Shown: positions 40,270 to 51,057 of the stretch, one piece after another
Layout of the letters: each line of letters starts with the position of its first letter
Position numbering within the stretch: position 1 is the first letter of the stretch
Assembly: GCF_039523335.1 (NCBI RefSeq)
Contig: NZ_BAAAFC010000001.1
Span: 496,001 to 560,000, forward strand
Source of the DNA: Marinobacter szutsaonensis
Lineage (GTDB): Bacteria > Pseudomonadota > Gammaproteobacteria > Pseudomonadales > Oleiphilaceae
Direction: 5' to 3'
Length of the DNA stretch: 64,000 nt
Notes under the pieces: model-generated
What the model was told of the DNA's origin: nothing
The model's database searches: none
Seen by the model: the letters and a program-made list of their open reading frames with translations, nothing else
Program-made: the position numbers and the translations under genes

Positions 40270-42405
40270 TTATTTTGACTTACTACCATACCTGACAAGA
40301 ACCAGAGAATATGGCTCGACGTTCAACGGACTTTTCAAAATTTTTTCTGAAGCCTCCTGCGGGTTGAGCGCGGTATCTATCACAAGTGCCCGGTACCAAA
40401 GATCTTCCAGCTCCGGCAAAACATACTCGACGGTCCCATCCGATGCGTTGAGCATCAGCAGAAAGGTATCATCAGGTTCCCGCTCGCCACGCTCCGTCAA
40501 GTGGTATTGACCGGCTTCACCGCTGATCAGCAATGCCAATGACCTTGCTGCACCGTCATCCCAGTCTTTTTGCTCCATTTCTTCACCATCCGGCCTGAGC
40601 CAGGTGATGTCCTTGGTATTCGTACCCGGTATTGCCTGTCCCTGAAAGAAACGATGACGATGGAAAACAATATGCTCCCGCCGCAATCGAATCAGGGATT
40701 GCACAAAGGCCAACAGTGTTTGTTCTTCACTACTGCACTTCGACCAGTCAAGCCAGCTGGTTTCATTGTCTTGGCAGTAAACATTGTTGTTTCCCTGTTG
40801 GGTATGCCCGAACTCGTCACCCGCCAGTAACATAGGCACTCCTTGCGAGAGCAACAGCGTTGCCAGAAAGTTGCGTTTTTGCCGCTCCCGTTGTCGCAAG
40901 ACCTCAGGATCGTCTGTCGGTCCTTCCGCGCCGCAGTTCCAGCTATAGTTATGTTTCATTCCATCGCAATTATCTTCCTGATTCGCCTCATTGTGTTTTT
41001 CGTTGTAGCTCACCAGATCATGCAGTGTGAAGCCATCGTGGGCCGTCACGAAGTTCACGCTTGTCCAGGGCCGCCGGCCACGCTGACCATAGATATCACT
41101 GGAACCGGCCAATCTCGATGCAAGTTCCGGCAATTTATCGCCATCACCGCGCCAGAATTGTCGCAACGTATCCCGGTAACGATCATTCCACTCCGCCCAG
41201 CCCGGCGGGAACCGGCCCAACTGATATCCATCGTGACCGGAGTCCCACGGTTCGGCGATGAGCTTGACCGTGGACAGGAGAGGATCTTGCGCCACTGAAT
41301 CCAGGAAACTCGCATGTTCATCGAACTTGCCGTTAACCCTTGCCAGGGTGGTCGCCAGATCGAATCGGAAACCATCCACTCTCATCTCTTCGATCCAGTA
41401 ACGTAACGAATCGGTCACCATACGCAGGACATAGGGGTGCCGTAGCTCAAGGGCGTTGCCGGTCCCGGTGAAATCATGGTAATAGCGCGGGTCGCCGTCC
41501 ACCAGATAATAATAAGACTTATTATCGATGCCTCGCAGAGACAGGGTTGGCCCCAGATGGTTGCCTTCAGCCGTGTGGTTATAAACCACGTCCAGGATGA
41601 CCTCGATATCAGACTTGTGCAGCAGCTGGACCAACGTTTTGAATTCGTTGACACCGTCAACGCCCACGTATTCAGGGTGTAACGCAAAAAATGCAATGGA
41701 GTTATAACCCCAATAGTTTTGGAGGCCTCTTTCGATCAAATGCCTGTCATGCAAAAACGCGTGCACGGGTTGTAATTCGACCGCTGTAATCCCCAGTTCC
41801 TTGAGATAGCCTACGACTTCATGGCTGGCAAAACCGCCAAAGGTACCTCTCCTCGCTTCCGGAACCGCTGGATGGCGAATGGTAAAGCCACGTACATGCG
41901 CCTCATACACAATCGTTTCGTGCCACGGCCGCGCCGGAGGACGATCCAGCCCCCAGGTGAAAGCAGGATCAATGACCTCACATTTGGGCATGAACGGGGC
42001 GCTGTCCCGCGTATCGAATGACAGATCCTGTTTCTCGTGCCCCACGACATAGCCAAACAGGGCATCATTCCATTCGAGTGCTTCACGCAGTCGCTTGGCA
42101 TAGGGATCCAGCAGCAACTTGTGCGAGTTGAACCGGTGCCCCTCTTTTGGCTCATATGGTCCGTAAACCCGGTAGCCATAGAGCTGACCTTCTCGCACAT
42201 CGGGCAAGTAGCCGTGCCAGATTTCGTTGGTGTACTCAGGCAGTGGAATGCGTGCGATCTCGCGCTGACCCTTATTATCGAACAGGCATAAATCAACCCG
42301 TTCAGCGTGTGCAGAAAACAGGGCAAAATTTGTTCCCGACCCATCCCAGGTGGCACCCAAGGGATAAGGGCTTCCCGGCCAAACTCGTTGTTTTTGGTGC
42401 ACCAT
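40270..42405 (-). CDS. glgX: Glycogen debranching enzyme GlgX
   Basis: Protein of 711 residues from the ATG at 42405; the longer frame (TTG at 42456) adds a hydrophobic stretch not typical of the family and almost reaches the regulatory palindrome. It begins VWPGSPYPLGATWDGSGTNF, a GlgX/isoamylase signature. GH13 catalytic residues are in RVDGFRFDLAT, LIAEPWD and TAHDGFTL. It cuts alpha-1,6 branches of limit dextrins and so supplies linear chains for TreY. It is convergent with treY (25-bp gap). Confidence 0.93.
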   Translation of the reverse strand: MVHQKQRVWPGSPYPLGATWDGSGTNFALFSAHAERVDLCLFDNKGQREIARIPLPEYTNEIWHGYLPDVREGQLYGYRVYGPYEPKEGHRFNSHKLLLDPYAKRLREALEWNDALFGYVVGHEKQDLSFDTRDSAPFMPKCEVIDPAFTWGLDRPPARPWHETIVYEAHVRGFTIRHPAVPEARRGTFGGFASHEVVGYLKELGITAVELQPVHAFLHDRHLIERGLQNYWGYNSIAFFALHPEYVGVDGVNEFKTLVQLLHKSDIEVILDVVYNHTAEGNHLGPTLSLRGIDNKSYYYLVDGDPRYYHDFTGTGNALELRHPYVLRMVTDSLRYWIEEMRVDGFRFDLATTLARVNGKFDEHASFLDSVAQDPLLSTVKLIAEPWDSGHDGYQLGRFPPGWAEWNDRYRDTLRQFWRGDGDKLPELASRLAGSSDIYGQRGRRPWTSVNFVTAHDGFTLHDLVSYNEKHNEANQEDNCDGMKHNYSWNCGAEGPTDDPEVLRQRERQKRNFLATLLLSQGVPMLLAGDEFGHTQQGNNNVYCQDNETSWLDWSKCSSEEQTLLAFVQSLIRLRREHIVFHRHRFFQGQAIPGTNTKDITWLRPDGEEMEQKDWDDGAARSLALLISGEAGQYHLTERGEREPDDTFLLMLNASDGTVEYVLPELEDLWYRALVIDTALNPQEASEKILKSPLNVEPYSLVLVRYGSKSK

Positions 42406-42466
42406 TTTGCAGCCAACGCATAGCCATCCCCAAAGTAAAATTATTGGTCGGAGCAAGCACCTTGCT

Positions 42467-42484
42467 CATTGAAATTTATCAATG
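42467..42484. promoter_or_regulatory. FNR-like palindrome, copy 2 (glgX / dodecin)
   Basis: CATTGAAATTTATCAATG is a full match to CATTGA-N6-TCAATG with core at 42469-42482. It sits between divergent genes: 70 bp before the glgX ATG and 140 bp before the dodecin ATG. An AT-rich TAATTT on the minus strand about 30 bp from the centre could be the glgX -10. It may serve both directions. Confidence 0.75.
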
Positions 42485-42614
42485 ACACCCAGCCTATGAC
42501 CTTTAGCATCACTTGTATCAGGGTGAAAAGCTCACCATCCGTTCCTGAATGCAGGTGCTCACTGACCGTAACGTCAGCACAAACCCGGAACCACACCAAA
42601 CAAGGAAGAAAACC

Positions 42615-42815
42615 ATGTCTACCCTTAAAGTCATCGAGGTCCTTTCCCAATCAGAGAAGAGCTGGGAGGATGCTGCCAACGAGGCCATCATCAAGGCCTC
42701 AAAAAGCCTGAACAACATCAAGTCTGTCTACATAAAGGAAATGGAGGCCAAGGTGGAGAACAACAGGATCACCGAATACCGAATAAACGCCAAGATATCC
42801 TTCGAGCTTGATTAG
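42615..42815 (+). CDS. Dodecin flavin-storage protein
   Basis: Protein of 66 residues, exactly dodecin length. VIEVLSQSEKSWEDAANEAI holds the flavin-stacking Trp17; KSVYIKEMEAKVENNRITEYR forms the strands. Dodecins assemble into hollow 12-mers that bind and protect flavins or coenzyme A. A purine-rich AAGGAAG lies shortly before the ATG at 42615. It precedes polX on the same strand. Confidence 0.9.
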   Translation: MSTLKVIEVLSQSEKSWEDAANEAIIKASKSLNNIKSVYIKEMEAKVENNRITEYRINAKISFELD

Positions 42816-42825
42816 CAGTCCGTTT

Positions 42826-42847
42826 CCCACCCTTTATAAAGGGTGGG
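42826..42847 (+). promoter_or_regulatory. 22-bp perfect palindrome between dodecin and polX
   Basis: CCCACCC...GGGTGGG with TTTATAAA at the centre. It begins 10 bp after the dodecin stop and ends 11 bp before the polX ATG. There is no U-run, so it is unlikely to be a strong terminator. The GGGTGGG arm is the only purine-rich sequence before polX, so RNA folding would hide it and could control polX translation. As DNA it could equally be a protein site. Confidence 0.5.
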
Positions 42848-42858
42848 CCCGACTTCCA

Positions 42859-44583
42859 ATGCCAGTCCACAACAATGAAATCGCCGACATCTTCGAGGAA
42901 CTCGCCGACCTGCTGGAGATCGAGGAGGCCAATCCGTTCCGGGTGCGGGCCTACCGTAATGCGGCACGCACGGTCCGCGGTTACGGCAAGAGCATGTCGG
43001 ATCTGCTGAATCAGCAGAAGGATCTTTCAACACTGCCCGACATCGGCGAGGACCTGGCGGGAAAGATCAAGGTTATCGTGGAGACAGGCAAGCTTCCGCT
43101 GCTGGAGGAGATCGAATCGCGCACCCCCTCGGCACTGAGCGATCTGATGAAGATCGAGGGCCTTGGCCCCAAGCGAGTAAAGCTCCTCTACAAGGAGCTC
43201 AGGATAAAGAACCTTGACGACCTCAAACGCGCCGCCCGCAGTGGCAAGATCCGCGAGCTCAAGGGCTTTGGCGAAAAGACCGAGCAGCGTATACGCGAGC
43301 GGGTGGAGCATTTCGCCGGGGAGGCGACTCGCACCAGGTTGATAGAGGCCGAGGAGATCGCCGCTACCCTGGTCGAATATTTGAGAAAAACCGAGGGCGT
43401 CAAGGATGTCATCGTCGCCGGCAGCTACCGGCGCCGCAAGGAGACGGTGGGCGACCTGGACATCCTGGTTACCACCAGCCGGAACTCCCCGGTGATGGAC
43501 CGGTTCAGCGATTACGACGAAGTGGACGAGGTAGTCTCCAAAGGCAAGACTCGCTGCACAGTGCACCTACGTTCCGGCATGCAGGTCGATTTGCGTGTCG
43601 TGCCACAGGTAAGCTATGGCGCTGCCCTGCACTACTTCACTGGCTCCAAAGCCCACAACATTGCCGTGCGCAAGCTTGGCGTCAAAAAAGGCTACAAGAT
43701 TAACGAATATGGGGTCTTTCGAGACGACGAGCGCATCGCCGGAAGAACCGAGGAGGAGGTCTATGAGCAAGTCGGATTGCCTTACATCCCGCCCGAATTG
43801 CGCGAAAACCGTGGCGAAATTGAGGCGGCACGGGAAGACCGGTTGCCTGAACTGATCCGCCTGGAAGATATCCGCGGGGACCTGCACTGCCACAGTAACG
43901 CGAGCGATGGCCATCATAGCCTGAAGCAGATGGCGAAAGCAGGGGCCGGATGCGGCTACGAATACCTGTCCATTAATGACCATTCCAAACATGTGACCGT
44001 CGCCCATGGCCTGGACAAGCAACGATTGCTCGAGCAGATCAAGGAAATCGACAAACTGAACGAAAGACTCGACGGCATAGTGCTGCTCAAGTCGATCGAA
44101 CTGGATATCCTCGAAGACGGTTCCCTGGATCTTCCGGACAGCGTACTCAAGGAACTGGATTTCACCGTCTGCGCCGTGCACTACAAATTCAATCTGTCAC
44201 GCAGCAAACAGACTCAGCGCATCCTGCGCGCCATGGACAACCCCTATTTCAACATTCTGGCTCATCCCAGCGGCCGCCTTATCAACGAGCGGGAGCCTTA
44301 CGAAGTTGATCTGGAAAAGATCATGGAAGCGGCCAGTGAACGCGGCTGTATCCTGGAGCTCAATGCCCATCCGGATCGACTGGATCTGACGGATGAACGC
44401 TGCATGATGGCCAGGGAAATGGGTGTGAAAATGTCCATCTCCACCGATTCCCACAGCACCTCAGATCTGGATTTCATGCGTTTTGGTATCAACCAGGCCC
44501 GCCGCGGTTGGCTGGAAGCGAAAGACGTCATCAACACCCTCGGACTTGCAGAGCTGAAAAAGCTACTGATGCGAGACGGCTAA
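42859..44583 (+). CDS. polX: Family X DNA polymerase with PHP domain
   Basis: Protein of 574 residues from the ATG at 42859. The N-terminal helix-hairpin-helix region (about 1-130, ANPFRVRAYRNAAR and IEGLGPKRVKLLYKEL) is followed by the nucleotidyltransferase core with catalytic aspartates in VGDLDILV near residue 200 and YKINEYGVF, and a C-terminal PHP domain (about 335-574) with DLHCHSNASDGHHS and INDHSKH metal ligands. Bacterial PolX fills short gaps in base-excision repair and has 3'-5' exonuclease activity in the PHP part. The motifs look intact. Confidence 0.92.
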   Translation: MPVHNNEIADIFEELADLLEIEEANPFRVRAYRNAARTVRGYGKSMSDLLNQQKDLSTLPDIGEDLAGKIKVIVETGKLPLLEEIESRTPSALSDLMKIEGLGPKRVKLLYKELRIKNLDDLKRAARSGKIRELKGFGEKTEQRIRERVEHFAGEATRTRLIEAEEIAATLVEYLRKTEGVKDVIVAGSYRRRKETVGDLDILVTTSRNSPVMDRFSDYDEVDEVVSKGKTRCTVHLRSGMQVDLRVVPQVSYGAALHYFTGSKAHNIAVRKLGVKKGYKINEYGVFRDDERIAGRTEEEVYEQVGLPYIPPELRENRGEIEAAREDRLPELIRLEDIRGDLHCHSNASDGHHSLKQMAKAGAGCGYEYLSINDHSKHVTVAHGLDKQRLLEQIKEIDKLNERLDGIVLLKSIELDILEDGSLDLPDSVLKELDFTVCAVHYKFNLSRSKQTQRILRAMDNPYFNILAHPSGRLINEREPYEVDLEKIMEAASERGCILELNAHPDRLDLTDERCMMAREMGVKMSISTDSHSTSDLDFMRFGINQARRGWLEAKDVINTLGLAELKKLLMRDG

Positions 44584-44645
44584 GAGAAAAAATCATCGGT
44601 CAGGGCATTCAAGCACTGGTAGTGGATCTTCTCGACGAGCATCGA

Positions 44646-45314
44646 TCACCTATGTGACTCACGGAGATAGCGCGTAAACCATTCCCGGCTCAGGCGGGCG
44701 ACCTCCTCGAGCTTCCCGGGTTCCTCGAACAGGTGCGTCGCGCCAGGTACTATTTCCAGGCGAGGGTCTATATGCATTTGCTGAGCGGCCTGCCGATTCA
44801 TCTGGATCACGGCATGATCGAGGCCACCCACGATCAGCAACGTGGGTGCCCGGACCCGAGGCAAATCATTTCCGGCCAGGTCCGCCCGCCCTCCGCGGGA
44901 GACCACCGCGGCCACGGATTCGGGGCGCTGAGCGGCCGCCACCAGGGCCGCAGCTGCGCCTGTGCTGGCCCCGAACAAGCCTATACGCAAGGGCTGCAGC
45001 CGCTCCTGCTCACCGAGCCAGTCCACCGTGCCAATCAGGCGCCGGCTCAACAGCTCAATATCGAAGCGCAGTCGCCTGGTCTGCACATCAATTTCATTTT
45101 CCTCTGCAGTCAGCAGATCGAACAGTAACGTGGCAAGTCCACCCTCGTTCAGGAATTGAGCAACGGCACGGTTACGAGGGCTAAAGCGGCTGCTACCGCT
45201 ACCATGGGCGAAAACAACTATCCCCTGCGCCTCTCCGGGAACGTTCAATGTTCCCTCCAGTTCAACCCCTTCAGCCCGGACCTTGACCTCGCCAGTGTAG
45301 TCCTTCTTGTTCAT
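44646..45314 (-). CDS. Dienelactone-hydrolase-like alpha/beta hydrolase
   Basis: Protein of 222 residues from the ATG at 45314, with GGAAGGGA shortly upstream. Motifs: VVFAHGSGSSRFSPRN (oxyanion), nucleophile Ser in GLFGASTGAAA near residue 112, Asp in GGLDHAV, His in GATHLFEEP. It is cytoplasmic and of unknown substrate. This hydrolase type is often next to or fused with the phosphoribosyltransferase found upstream here, so they probably work together. It is 77 bp downstream of that gene. Confidence 0.85.
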   Translation of the reverse strand: MNKKDYTGEVKVRAEGVELEGTLNVPGEAQGIVVFAHGSGSSRFSPRNRAVAQFLNEGGLATLLFDLLTAEENEIDVQTRRLRFDIELLSRRLIGTVDWLGEQERLQPLRIGLFGASTGAAAALVAAAQRPESVAAVVSRGGRADLAGNDLPRVRAPTLLIVGGLDHAVIQMNRQAAQQMHIDPRLEIVPGATHLFEEPGKLEEVARLSREWFTRYLRESHR

Positions 45315-45391
45315 CGATCCCTTCCATCTGTCACCTGATGTCACTGAAACGAAGCTAATCGCTAATGATCGGCCACCGAGCCGACACCTTT

Positions 45392-46045
45392 TCAGCTCTC
45401 CTTGGCCCAGGCCTTGGCCAACTGCTTCGTCACCTCCTCATCGGAGACCTGGCCAAAGTCCACGTACCATAAACCGATGGCCGTAAATGGTTCGGGCGTG
45501 GCCAGGCAGACCACGTCGTCGGCCTCGTTGCGCAGTGTTTCGATGGTATCCGCAGGGGCCACGGGGACGGCGACCACCAATTCTTTGGGCTGCTGCCCGC
45601 GCAGTGCCTTGATGGCCACGCGCATGGTCGCGCCGGTGGCGATACCGTCATCGACCAGAATTACGCACTTACCCTCAATTTCGGGCCGCGGGCGATCACC
45701 GCGGTAGGCCTGCTCCCTGCGCTCCAATTCCTTCTGTTCCATGGCCACGACCTGTTCGAGTGTCTGTTCGGATATATGCAGATACGACACCAAATCGTCG
45801 TTGAGCACACGAATGCCTCCGCTGGCTATTGCGCCCATGGCCAGTTCCCGCTGTCCCGGGGTACCCAGTTTTCGAACCAGCATCAGGTCCATGGGAGCAT
45901 GCAATGCCTCGGCCAGTTCGTAGGCCACCGGGACACCACCGCGTGGCAGCGCCAGAACAAGCAGATCTTGACGATCGCGATAGTTTTCCATGGCTTTCGC
46001 CAGGGTCTGGCCCGCCGAAACACGGTCCGGGATTGGCAGTTCCAT
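45392..46045 (-). CDS. Type I phosphoribosyltransferase-like protein
   Basis: Protein of 217 residues from the ATG at 46045, with GGGAT 8 bases upstream; ATGs at 46084 and 46108 lie too close to the regulatory palindrome to be likely. The PRPP motif is CVILVDDGIATGATMR near residue 117; ALPRGGVPVAYELAEAL is the second signature. The base substrate is unknown. Together with the alpha/beta hydrolase it forms a two-gene unit. Confidence 0.85.
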   Translation of the reverse strand: MELPIPDRVSAGQTLAKAMENYRDRQDLLVLALPRGGVPVAYELAEALHAPMDLMLVRKLGTPGQRELAMGAIASGGIRVLNDDLVSYLHISEQTLEQVVAMEQKELERREQAYRGDRPRPEIEGKCVILVDDGIATGATMRVAIKALRGQQPKELVVAVPVAPADTIETLRNEADDVVCLATPEPFTAIGLWYVDFGQVSDEEVTKQLAKAWAKES

Positions 46046-46112
46046 CAGCGGTATCCCGTCTCTAAAGAATTCTCTTGCCCTCATGATAATGCAGTACTGC
46101 AGCATCATCCGG

Positions 46113-46130
46113 CATTGAGATTTTTCAATG
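46113..46130. promoter_or_regulatory. FNR-like palindrome, copy 3 (phosphoribosyltransferase unit)
   Basis: CATTGAGATTTTTCAATG, core at 46115-46128, fully matches CATTGA-N6-TCAATG. Its centre is 76 bp before the ATG at 46045, and CATTAT on the minus strand about 30 bp from the centre could be the -10. Confidence 0.75.
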
Positions 46131-46219
46131 ACCGCAGCGGGCCGGGCACATGATCAGGATTCGAGATAAGGGCCTCTTCGCGACAGATTCCTGCCGTAAA
46201 CGGATGCAGACAGGGTCTG

Positions 46220-48640
46220 TCAGGGAGATGGAGGCAATGTACTGCCCTTCTCCCTCTTCTGCCTGCCTTCAGCGTCGGCAACGATGGTCTTTACGTTGAG
46301 AAAACTATCCGGACTCACGGAGATGCTTTCTATGCCTTGCTCCACCAGGAAGGCGGCGAACTCGGGGTGATCGCTCGGCGCCTGGCCACAGAGACCAGTG
46401 TGGACCCCGCTCTTGCGCGCGCTGGTGAGTAGCTGCGAGATGGCCGATTTTAACGCCGGGTTCTGCTCGTCGAACAGCCCGCTCAGCCGGTCACTGTCAC
46501 GATCGATGCCCAGCACGAGCTGGGTCAGATCATTCGAGCCGATGGAAAACCCGTCGAATCGCTCCGCGAATTCCCCCGCGAGGAAGACATTGGCGGGCAA
46601 TTCCGCCATAACATAGATCTCGAGACCCTCCCGCCCCCGGACCAGACCGTTATCGGCCAACACCTTGAGGACATTGTCCGCTTCGTCGATCGTTCGGCAG
46701 AAGGGGATCATGATGACAATGTTCTTCAGGCCTATCTCCTCCCGAGCCCTGCGCACAGCGCGGCATTCGAGCGCGAAGCCCTCACGATACTCCTCGCTGT
46801 AATAGCGGCTCGCGCCGCGCCAGCCGAGCATGGGGTTTTCCTCCTTGGGTTCGAACTGGCCACCGCCGATCAGATCCGCGTATTCGTTGGTTTTGAAGTC
46901 GCTCATGCGGACGATGACCGGATCGGGGTGGCGGGCGGCAGCGATACAGGCCATGCCGCGGGCGAGGGTATCGACGAAAAACTCGCACTTGTCGTCATAC
47001 CCCTTTGTCAGCTCGGTGATCAGGCGACGGGCCTTCTTGTCCGAGAGCTCGTCGAATCGGACGAGGGCCATCGGGTGGATCTTGATCTGATTACCGATGA
47101 TGAACTCCATGCGCGCCAGACCCACCCCGTCAGCCGGCAGGCTCCACCAACGCAGGGCGGCAGAAGGATTCGCCAGATTCAACATGATGCGGGTATAGGT
47201 CTTCGGGATCTCTGCCGTGGCGATCTCGCGTACATCGAAATCCAGGATTCCCTCGTAGACCCGCCCCTCCGAGCCCTCGGCGCAGGAGACGGTAACCTCC
47301 TGGCCATCCTCCAATACCTTCGTTGCATCGCCTCCCCCCACGATAGCGGTCAGGCCCAGTTCCCGGCTGACAATCGCGGCGTGACTGGTGCGCCCGCCAT
47401 GGTCGGTGACTATCGCCGAAGCCTTCTTCATGATTGGCACCCAATCCGGATCGGTCGTTCCCGTTACCAGTACCGCACCTTCCTTGAACTGGCCTATCTC
47501 CTTCGCGCTGTTCAGGCGACAGACTTCGCCGGAGGCGATGGAGTCACCGATCGCCTGACCGCGAACAAGCTCTCGCCCTTTTTGATTGAGGTGGAAACGC
47601 CTGAGCATGCCGGTCTCGCGGCGCGATTGCACGGTTTCGGGGCGGGCCTGCACGATGAATAGCTCACCCGACTCGCCATCCTTCGCCCACTCCATATCCA
47701 TGGGCTGGCCGTAGTGCAATTCGATGGCACAGGCCCAGTGGGCGAGCTGCATGACTTCGTCATCGCCCAACACGAACAAGGTGCGTTCCTTCCGGCTTGT
47801 GTCCACCAGCTTGGACGTGGAGGCGCTGCCTCTGGCGTACACCATCTTTTTCTCCTTGGCACCCAAGGTCTTCGCGATAATCGGTCGGAGCGAAGGATCC
47901 TCGAGTAACGGTTTGAAAACCAGATACTCGTCCGGCTCCACCATGCCCTGCACCACAGTCTCGCCCAGACCCCAGGCACCGTCGATGAGCACGGTACGGG
48001 GAAACCCGGTTTCAGTGTCGATGGAGAACATAACGCCAGAACCGGCCTTGTCAGAGCGGACCATTTCCTGAATGCCCACCGAAAGTGCGACTTCCATGTG
48101 GTCAAAACCATGATTTTCCCGATAGATGATGGCCCGGTCCGTGAACAGGGAGGCGAAACACTTTTTGCAGGCCTCGAGCAAAGCCTTGTCGCCGCGAACG
48201 TTGAGGAAGGTTTCGAGCTGGCCGGCGAAGCTTGCCTCGGGCAGGTCCTCCGCGGTCGCGCTACTGCGCACCGCCACGCTGGCGAGTTTGCCTGCGCTGC
48301 GGCCAGCCATCTCGTGATAGGCGCGCAGAATCGCCTCGGCCAGCGGGGGCGGGAACTCAGCATCGAGTATCATTTTTCGCACGCCTTTGCCAACCGCGGC
48401 CAGGTTGCTCTTGTCTTTCTTGAGCGCACCGAGTTCGTCGGCGAGCGGTTCAGCCAGGCTGTTTTCCTTGATGAAAACCCAATAGGCATCGGCCGTCGTT
48501 GCAAATCCACCCGGCACGCGGATACCCGATTCCCGGAGCGCGCCAATCATTTCGCCGAGCGAGGCGTTCTTGCCGCCGACAATAGCTGTGTCCGTCCGGC
48601 GCAGGTCGGCAAGCGGGCGTACCAGCACATTGGTCGTCAT
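46220..48640 (-). CDS. ppsA: Phosphoenolpyruvate synthase
   Basis: Protein of 806 residues. The N-terminal ATP-binding domain contains [11 protein letters not shown] and [20 protein letters not shown]; the swivelling domain has the phosphohistidine in [15 protein letters not shown] near residue 425; the C-terminal PEP domain has [15 protein letters not shown] and the Cys in [15 protein letters not shown]. It converts pyruvate and ATP to PEP, AMP and phosphate. Its ATG overlaps the phosphoketolase stop, so the two are co-translated in the order tal-xfp-ppsA. Confidence 0.95.
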   Translation of the reverse strand: MTTNVLVRPLADLRRTDTAIVGGKNASLGEMIGALRESGIRVPGGFATTADAYWVFIKENSLAEPLADELGALKKDKSNLAAVGKGVRKMILDAEFPPPLAEAILRAYHEMAGRSAGKLASVAVRSSATAEDLPEASFAGQLETFLNVRGDKALLEACKKCFASLFTDRAIIYRENHGFDHMEVALSVGIQEMVRSDKAGSGVMFSIDTETGFPRTVLIDGAWGLGETVVQGMVEPDEYLVFKPLLEDPSLRPIIAKTLGAKEKKMVYARGSASTSKLVDTSRKERTLFVLGDDEVMQLAHWACAIELHYGQPMDMEWAKDGESGELFIVQARPETVQSRRETGMLRRFHLNQKGRELVRGQAIGDSIASGEVCRLNSAKEIGQFKEGAVLVTGTTDPDWVPIMKKASAIVTDHGGRTSHAAIVSRELGLTAIVGGGDATKVLEDGQEVTVSCAEGSEGRVYEGILDFDVREIATAEIPKTYTRIMLNLANPSAALRWWSLPADGVGLARMEFIIGNQIKIHPMALVRFDELSDKKARRLITELTKGYDDKCEFFVDTLARGMACIAAARHPDPVIVRMSDFKTNEYADLIGGGQFEPKEENPMLGWRGASRYYSEEYREGFALECRAVRRAREEIGLKNIVIMIPFCRTIDEADNVLKVLADNGLVRGREGLEIYVMAELPANVFLAGEFAERFDGFSIGSNDLTQLVLGIDRDSDRLSGLFDEQNPALKSAISQLLTSARKSGVHTGLCGQAPSDHPEFAAFLVEQGIESISVSPDSFLNVKTIVADAEGRQKREKGSTLPPSP

Positions 48641-51057
48641 GATTTATCCCCACTCGCGTGTGTCCACTGCCACTCGCGGATCTCCGGCATGTCCTGGCCG
48701 TATGCGCGGATGTAGTGGCGGTGTTCTGTGCGCTTGTCGCGCATGTGCTGACGCAGTGACGCCGCGCGGTATCCGAGCCCGGGCACGCGATCGATCACAT
48801 CCATAACCAGGTGAAAGCGGTCAAGGTCGTTGAGCACTGCCATGTCGAACGGGGTGGTGGTGGTACCCTCTTCCTTGTAGCCACGCACATGCAGGTTGCG
48901 ATGGTTGGTACGCCGGTAGGTGAGGCGATGAATCAGCCAGGGATAGCCGTGGTAAGCGAACACGATCGGCTTGTCGGTGGTAAACAGGGTATCGAAGTCA
49001 CGGTCCGACAGCCCATGCGGGTGCTCCTCCTGTGACTGCAGCGTCATCAGGTCCACCACGTTCACCACGCGTACCTTGAGGTCCGGTAACTTCCGGCGCA
49101 GGATGTCGACCGCCGCCAGTACCTCGATGGTGGGTACATCGCCCGCACAGCCCAGCACCACATCCGGCTCGCCACCGACGTCGGTGCCGGCCCACTCCCA
49201 GATGCCGATGCCGGCGCTGCCGTGTTTGATCGCAGTATCCATATCCAGCCATTGCGGCTGCTTCTGCTTTCCTGCGACGATCACATTCACCAAATTGTGC
49301 GAGCGCAGGCACTTGTCGGTCACATACAGCAGGGTGTTGGCATCTGGCGGCAGGTACACACGGATTACATCAGCCTTCTTGTTGACCACGTGATCGATAA
49401 AACCCGGATCCTGGTGAGAAAAGCCGTTGTGATCCTGGCGCCAGACATGGGAGGTGAGCAGGTAATTGAGCGAGGCGATCGGCCGACGCCAGGGAATCTG
49501 GCGACAGGTCTTAAGCCACTTTGCGTGCTGGTTGAACATCGAATCGACGATGTGGATGAAGGCCTCATAGCAGGAAAACAGACCATGCCGACCGGTGAGC
49601 AGGTAGCCCTCAAGCCAGCCCTGACAGGTGTGCTCGGAAAGGATCTCCATCACCCGCCCGTCCCGCGCCAGATCCTCGTCCTCCGGCAGGGTTTCCGCCA
49701 TCCACGCGCGACCGGTCACCTCGAACAGCGCGCCGAGACGATTGGAGGCGGTCTCGTCCGGCCCGAACACACGGAAGTTTCGGCGCTCGCCGTTGCGCCT
49801 CATTACGTCGCGCAGGAAGACGCCCATGACGCGCGTGGCCTCAGCCTCGATCGCGCCGGGGCCCGGCACTGCCACAGCGTACTCACGAAAATCGGGCAGA
49901 CGCAGATCCTTCAGCAGCAGACCGCCGTTGGCATGCGGGTTGTCGCCCATGCGGCGTGATCCGCGCGGTGCCAGGGCTGCCAGCTCGGGCTTGAGCGCGC
50001 CTTGCTTATCGAACAGCTCCGCGGGCCGATAGCTCAGCAGCCACTCTTCGAGCAGTTTGAGATAGCCGGGGTTGGCGGCGATCTCGCCGAACGGTACCTG
50101 GTGCGAACGCCAGAAGCCCTCTATTTTTTTGCCGTCGACCTCTTTTGGCCCGGTCCAGCCCTTGGGCGTGCGCAGCACTATCATCGGCCAGCGCGGCCGG
50201 GACGTGACGCCGTTTGAGCGCGCCGCCCGCTGGATCGCTTCGATATCGCTGATCACCGCGTCCAGGGTCGCGGCCATCAACTGGTGCATTTTCTGCGGAT
50301 CCTCACCCTCGACAAAGTAAGGCTGATAACCGTAACCGATGAGCAAGCTCTCCAGCTCTGCGTGCGGGATGCGTGCCAGCAGCGTCGGATTGGCGATCTT
50401 GTAGCCATTGAGATGCAGGATCGGCAGCACCGCACCATCGGTAACGGGGTTGAGAAACTTGTTGGAGTGCCAGGCGGTCGCCAGCGGCCCGGTCTCGGCC
50501 TCTCCGTCGCCGATGACGCAAGCGACAATCAGCTCAGGGTTGTCAAACGCTGCGCCAAAGGCGTGTGATAGCGAATAGCCGAGTTCGCCCCCCTCGTGGA
50601 TTGAACCCGGGATCTCCGGCGTGACATGGCTGCCGATGCCGCCGGGGAAGGAGAACTGGCGAAACAGCTGCTTCATGCCTTCGTCATTCTGCGGCACGTC
50701 GGGATATTGCTCGCTGAAGCTGCCCTCGAGCCAGGTATTGGCGGCCAGCCCCGGGCCGCCATGGCCGGGCCCGGCGATGTAGATCATATTGAGATCCTGC
50801 GCCGTGATAATACGGTTGAGATGGGCATAGATGAAATTTAGCCCCGGGGTCGTACCCCAGTGGCCAAGCAGCCGCGGCTTGACATGTTCGATCGTCAGGG
50901 GCTCATGCAACAGGGGGTTATCAAGCAGATAGATCTGCCCGACGGAAAGATAATTCGCTGCGCGCCACCAGGCGTCGAGCCGCGCGAGCTCGTCGCTGGT
51001 CAGTGCGGGCAACCCGTTGCGCTTCTTGTTGGGTACCCGGCTTTGGCGGTCCATCAT
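48637..51057 (-). CDS. xfp: Xylulose-5-phosphate/fructose-6-phosphate phosphoketolase
   Basis: Protein of 806 residues, the usual length. [18 protein letters not shown] and the thiamine-diphosphate site [20 protein letters not shown] are family hallmarks, and GAAFDNP and [11 protein letters not shown] are also present. It splits xylulose-5-P or fructose-6-P with phosphate to acetyl-phosphate plus a triose- or tetrose-phosphate, without NAD reduction. Overlaps of 4 bp with the genes on each side show a tight operon. Acetate kinase and phosphotransacetylase are not in this window. Confidence 0.95.
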   Translation of the reverse strand: MMDRQSRVPNKKRNGLPALTSDELARLDAWWRAANYLSVGQIYLLDNPLLHEPLTIEHVKPRLLGHWGTTPGLNFIYAHLNRIITAQDLNMIYIAGPGHGGPGLAANTWLEGSFSEQYPDVPQNDEGMKQLFRQFSFPGGIGSHVTPEIPGSIHEGGELGYSLSHAFGAAFDNPELIVACVIGDGEAETGPLATAWHSNKFLNPVTDGAVLPILHLNGYKIANPTLLARIPHAELESLLIGYGYQPYFVEGEDPQKMHQLMAATLDAVISDIEAIQRAARSNGVTSRPRWPMIVLRTPKGWTGPKEVDGKKIEGFWRSHQVPFGEIAANPGYLKLLEEWLLSYRPAELFDKQGALKPELAALAPRGSRRMGDNPHANGGLLLKDLRLPDFREYAVAVPGPGAIEAEATRVMGVFLRDVMRRNGERRNFRVFGPDETASNRLGALFEVTGRAWMAETLPEDEDLARDGRVMEILSEHTCQGWLEGYLLTGRHGLFSCYEAFIHIVDSMFNQHAKWLKTCRQIPWRRPIASLNYLLTSHVWRQDHNGFSHQDPGFIDHVVNKKADVIRVYLPPDANTLLYVTDKCLRSHNLVNVIVAGKQKQPQWLDMDTAIKHGSAGIGIWEWAGTDVGGEPDVVLGCAGDVPTIEVLAAVDILRRKLPDLKVRVVNVVDLMTLQSQEEHPHGLSDRDFDTLFTTDKPIVFAYHGYPWLIHRLTYRRTNHRNLHVRGYKEEGTTTTPFDMAVLNDLDRFHLVMDVIDRVPGLGYRAASLRQHMRDKRTEHRHYIRAYGQDMPEIREWQWTHASGDKS

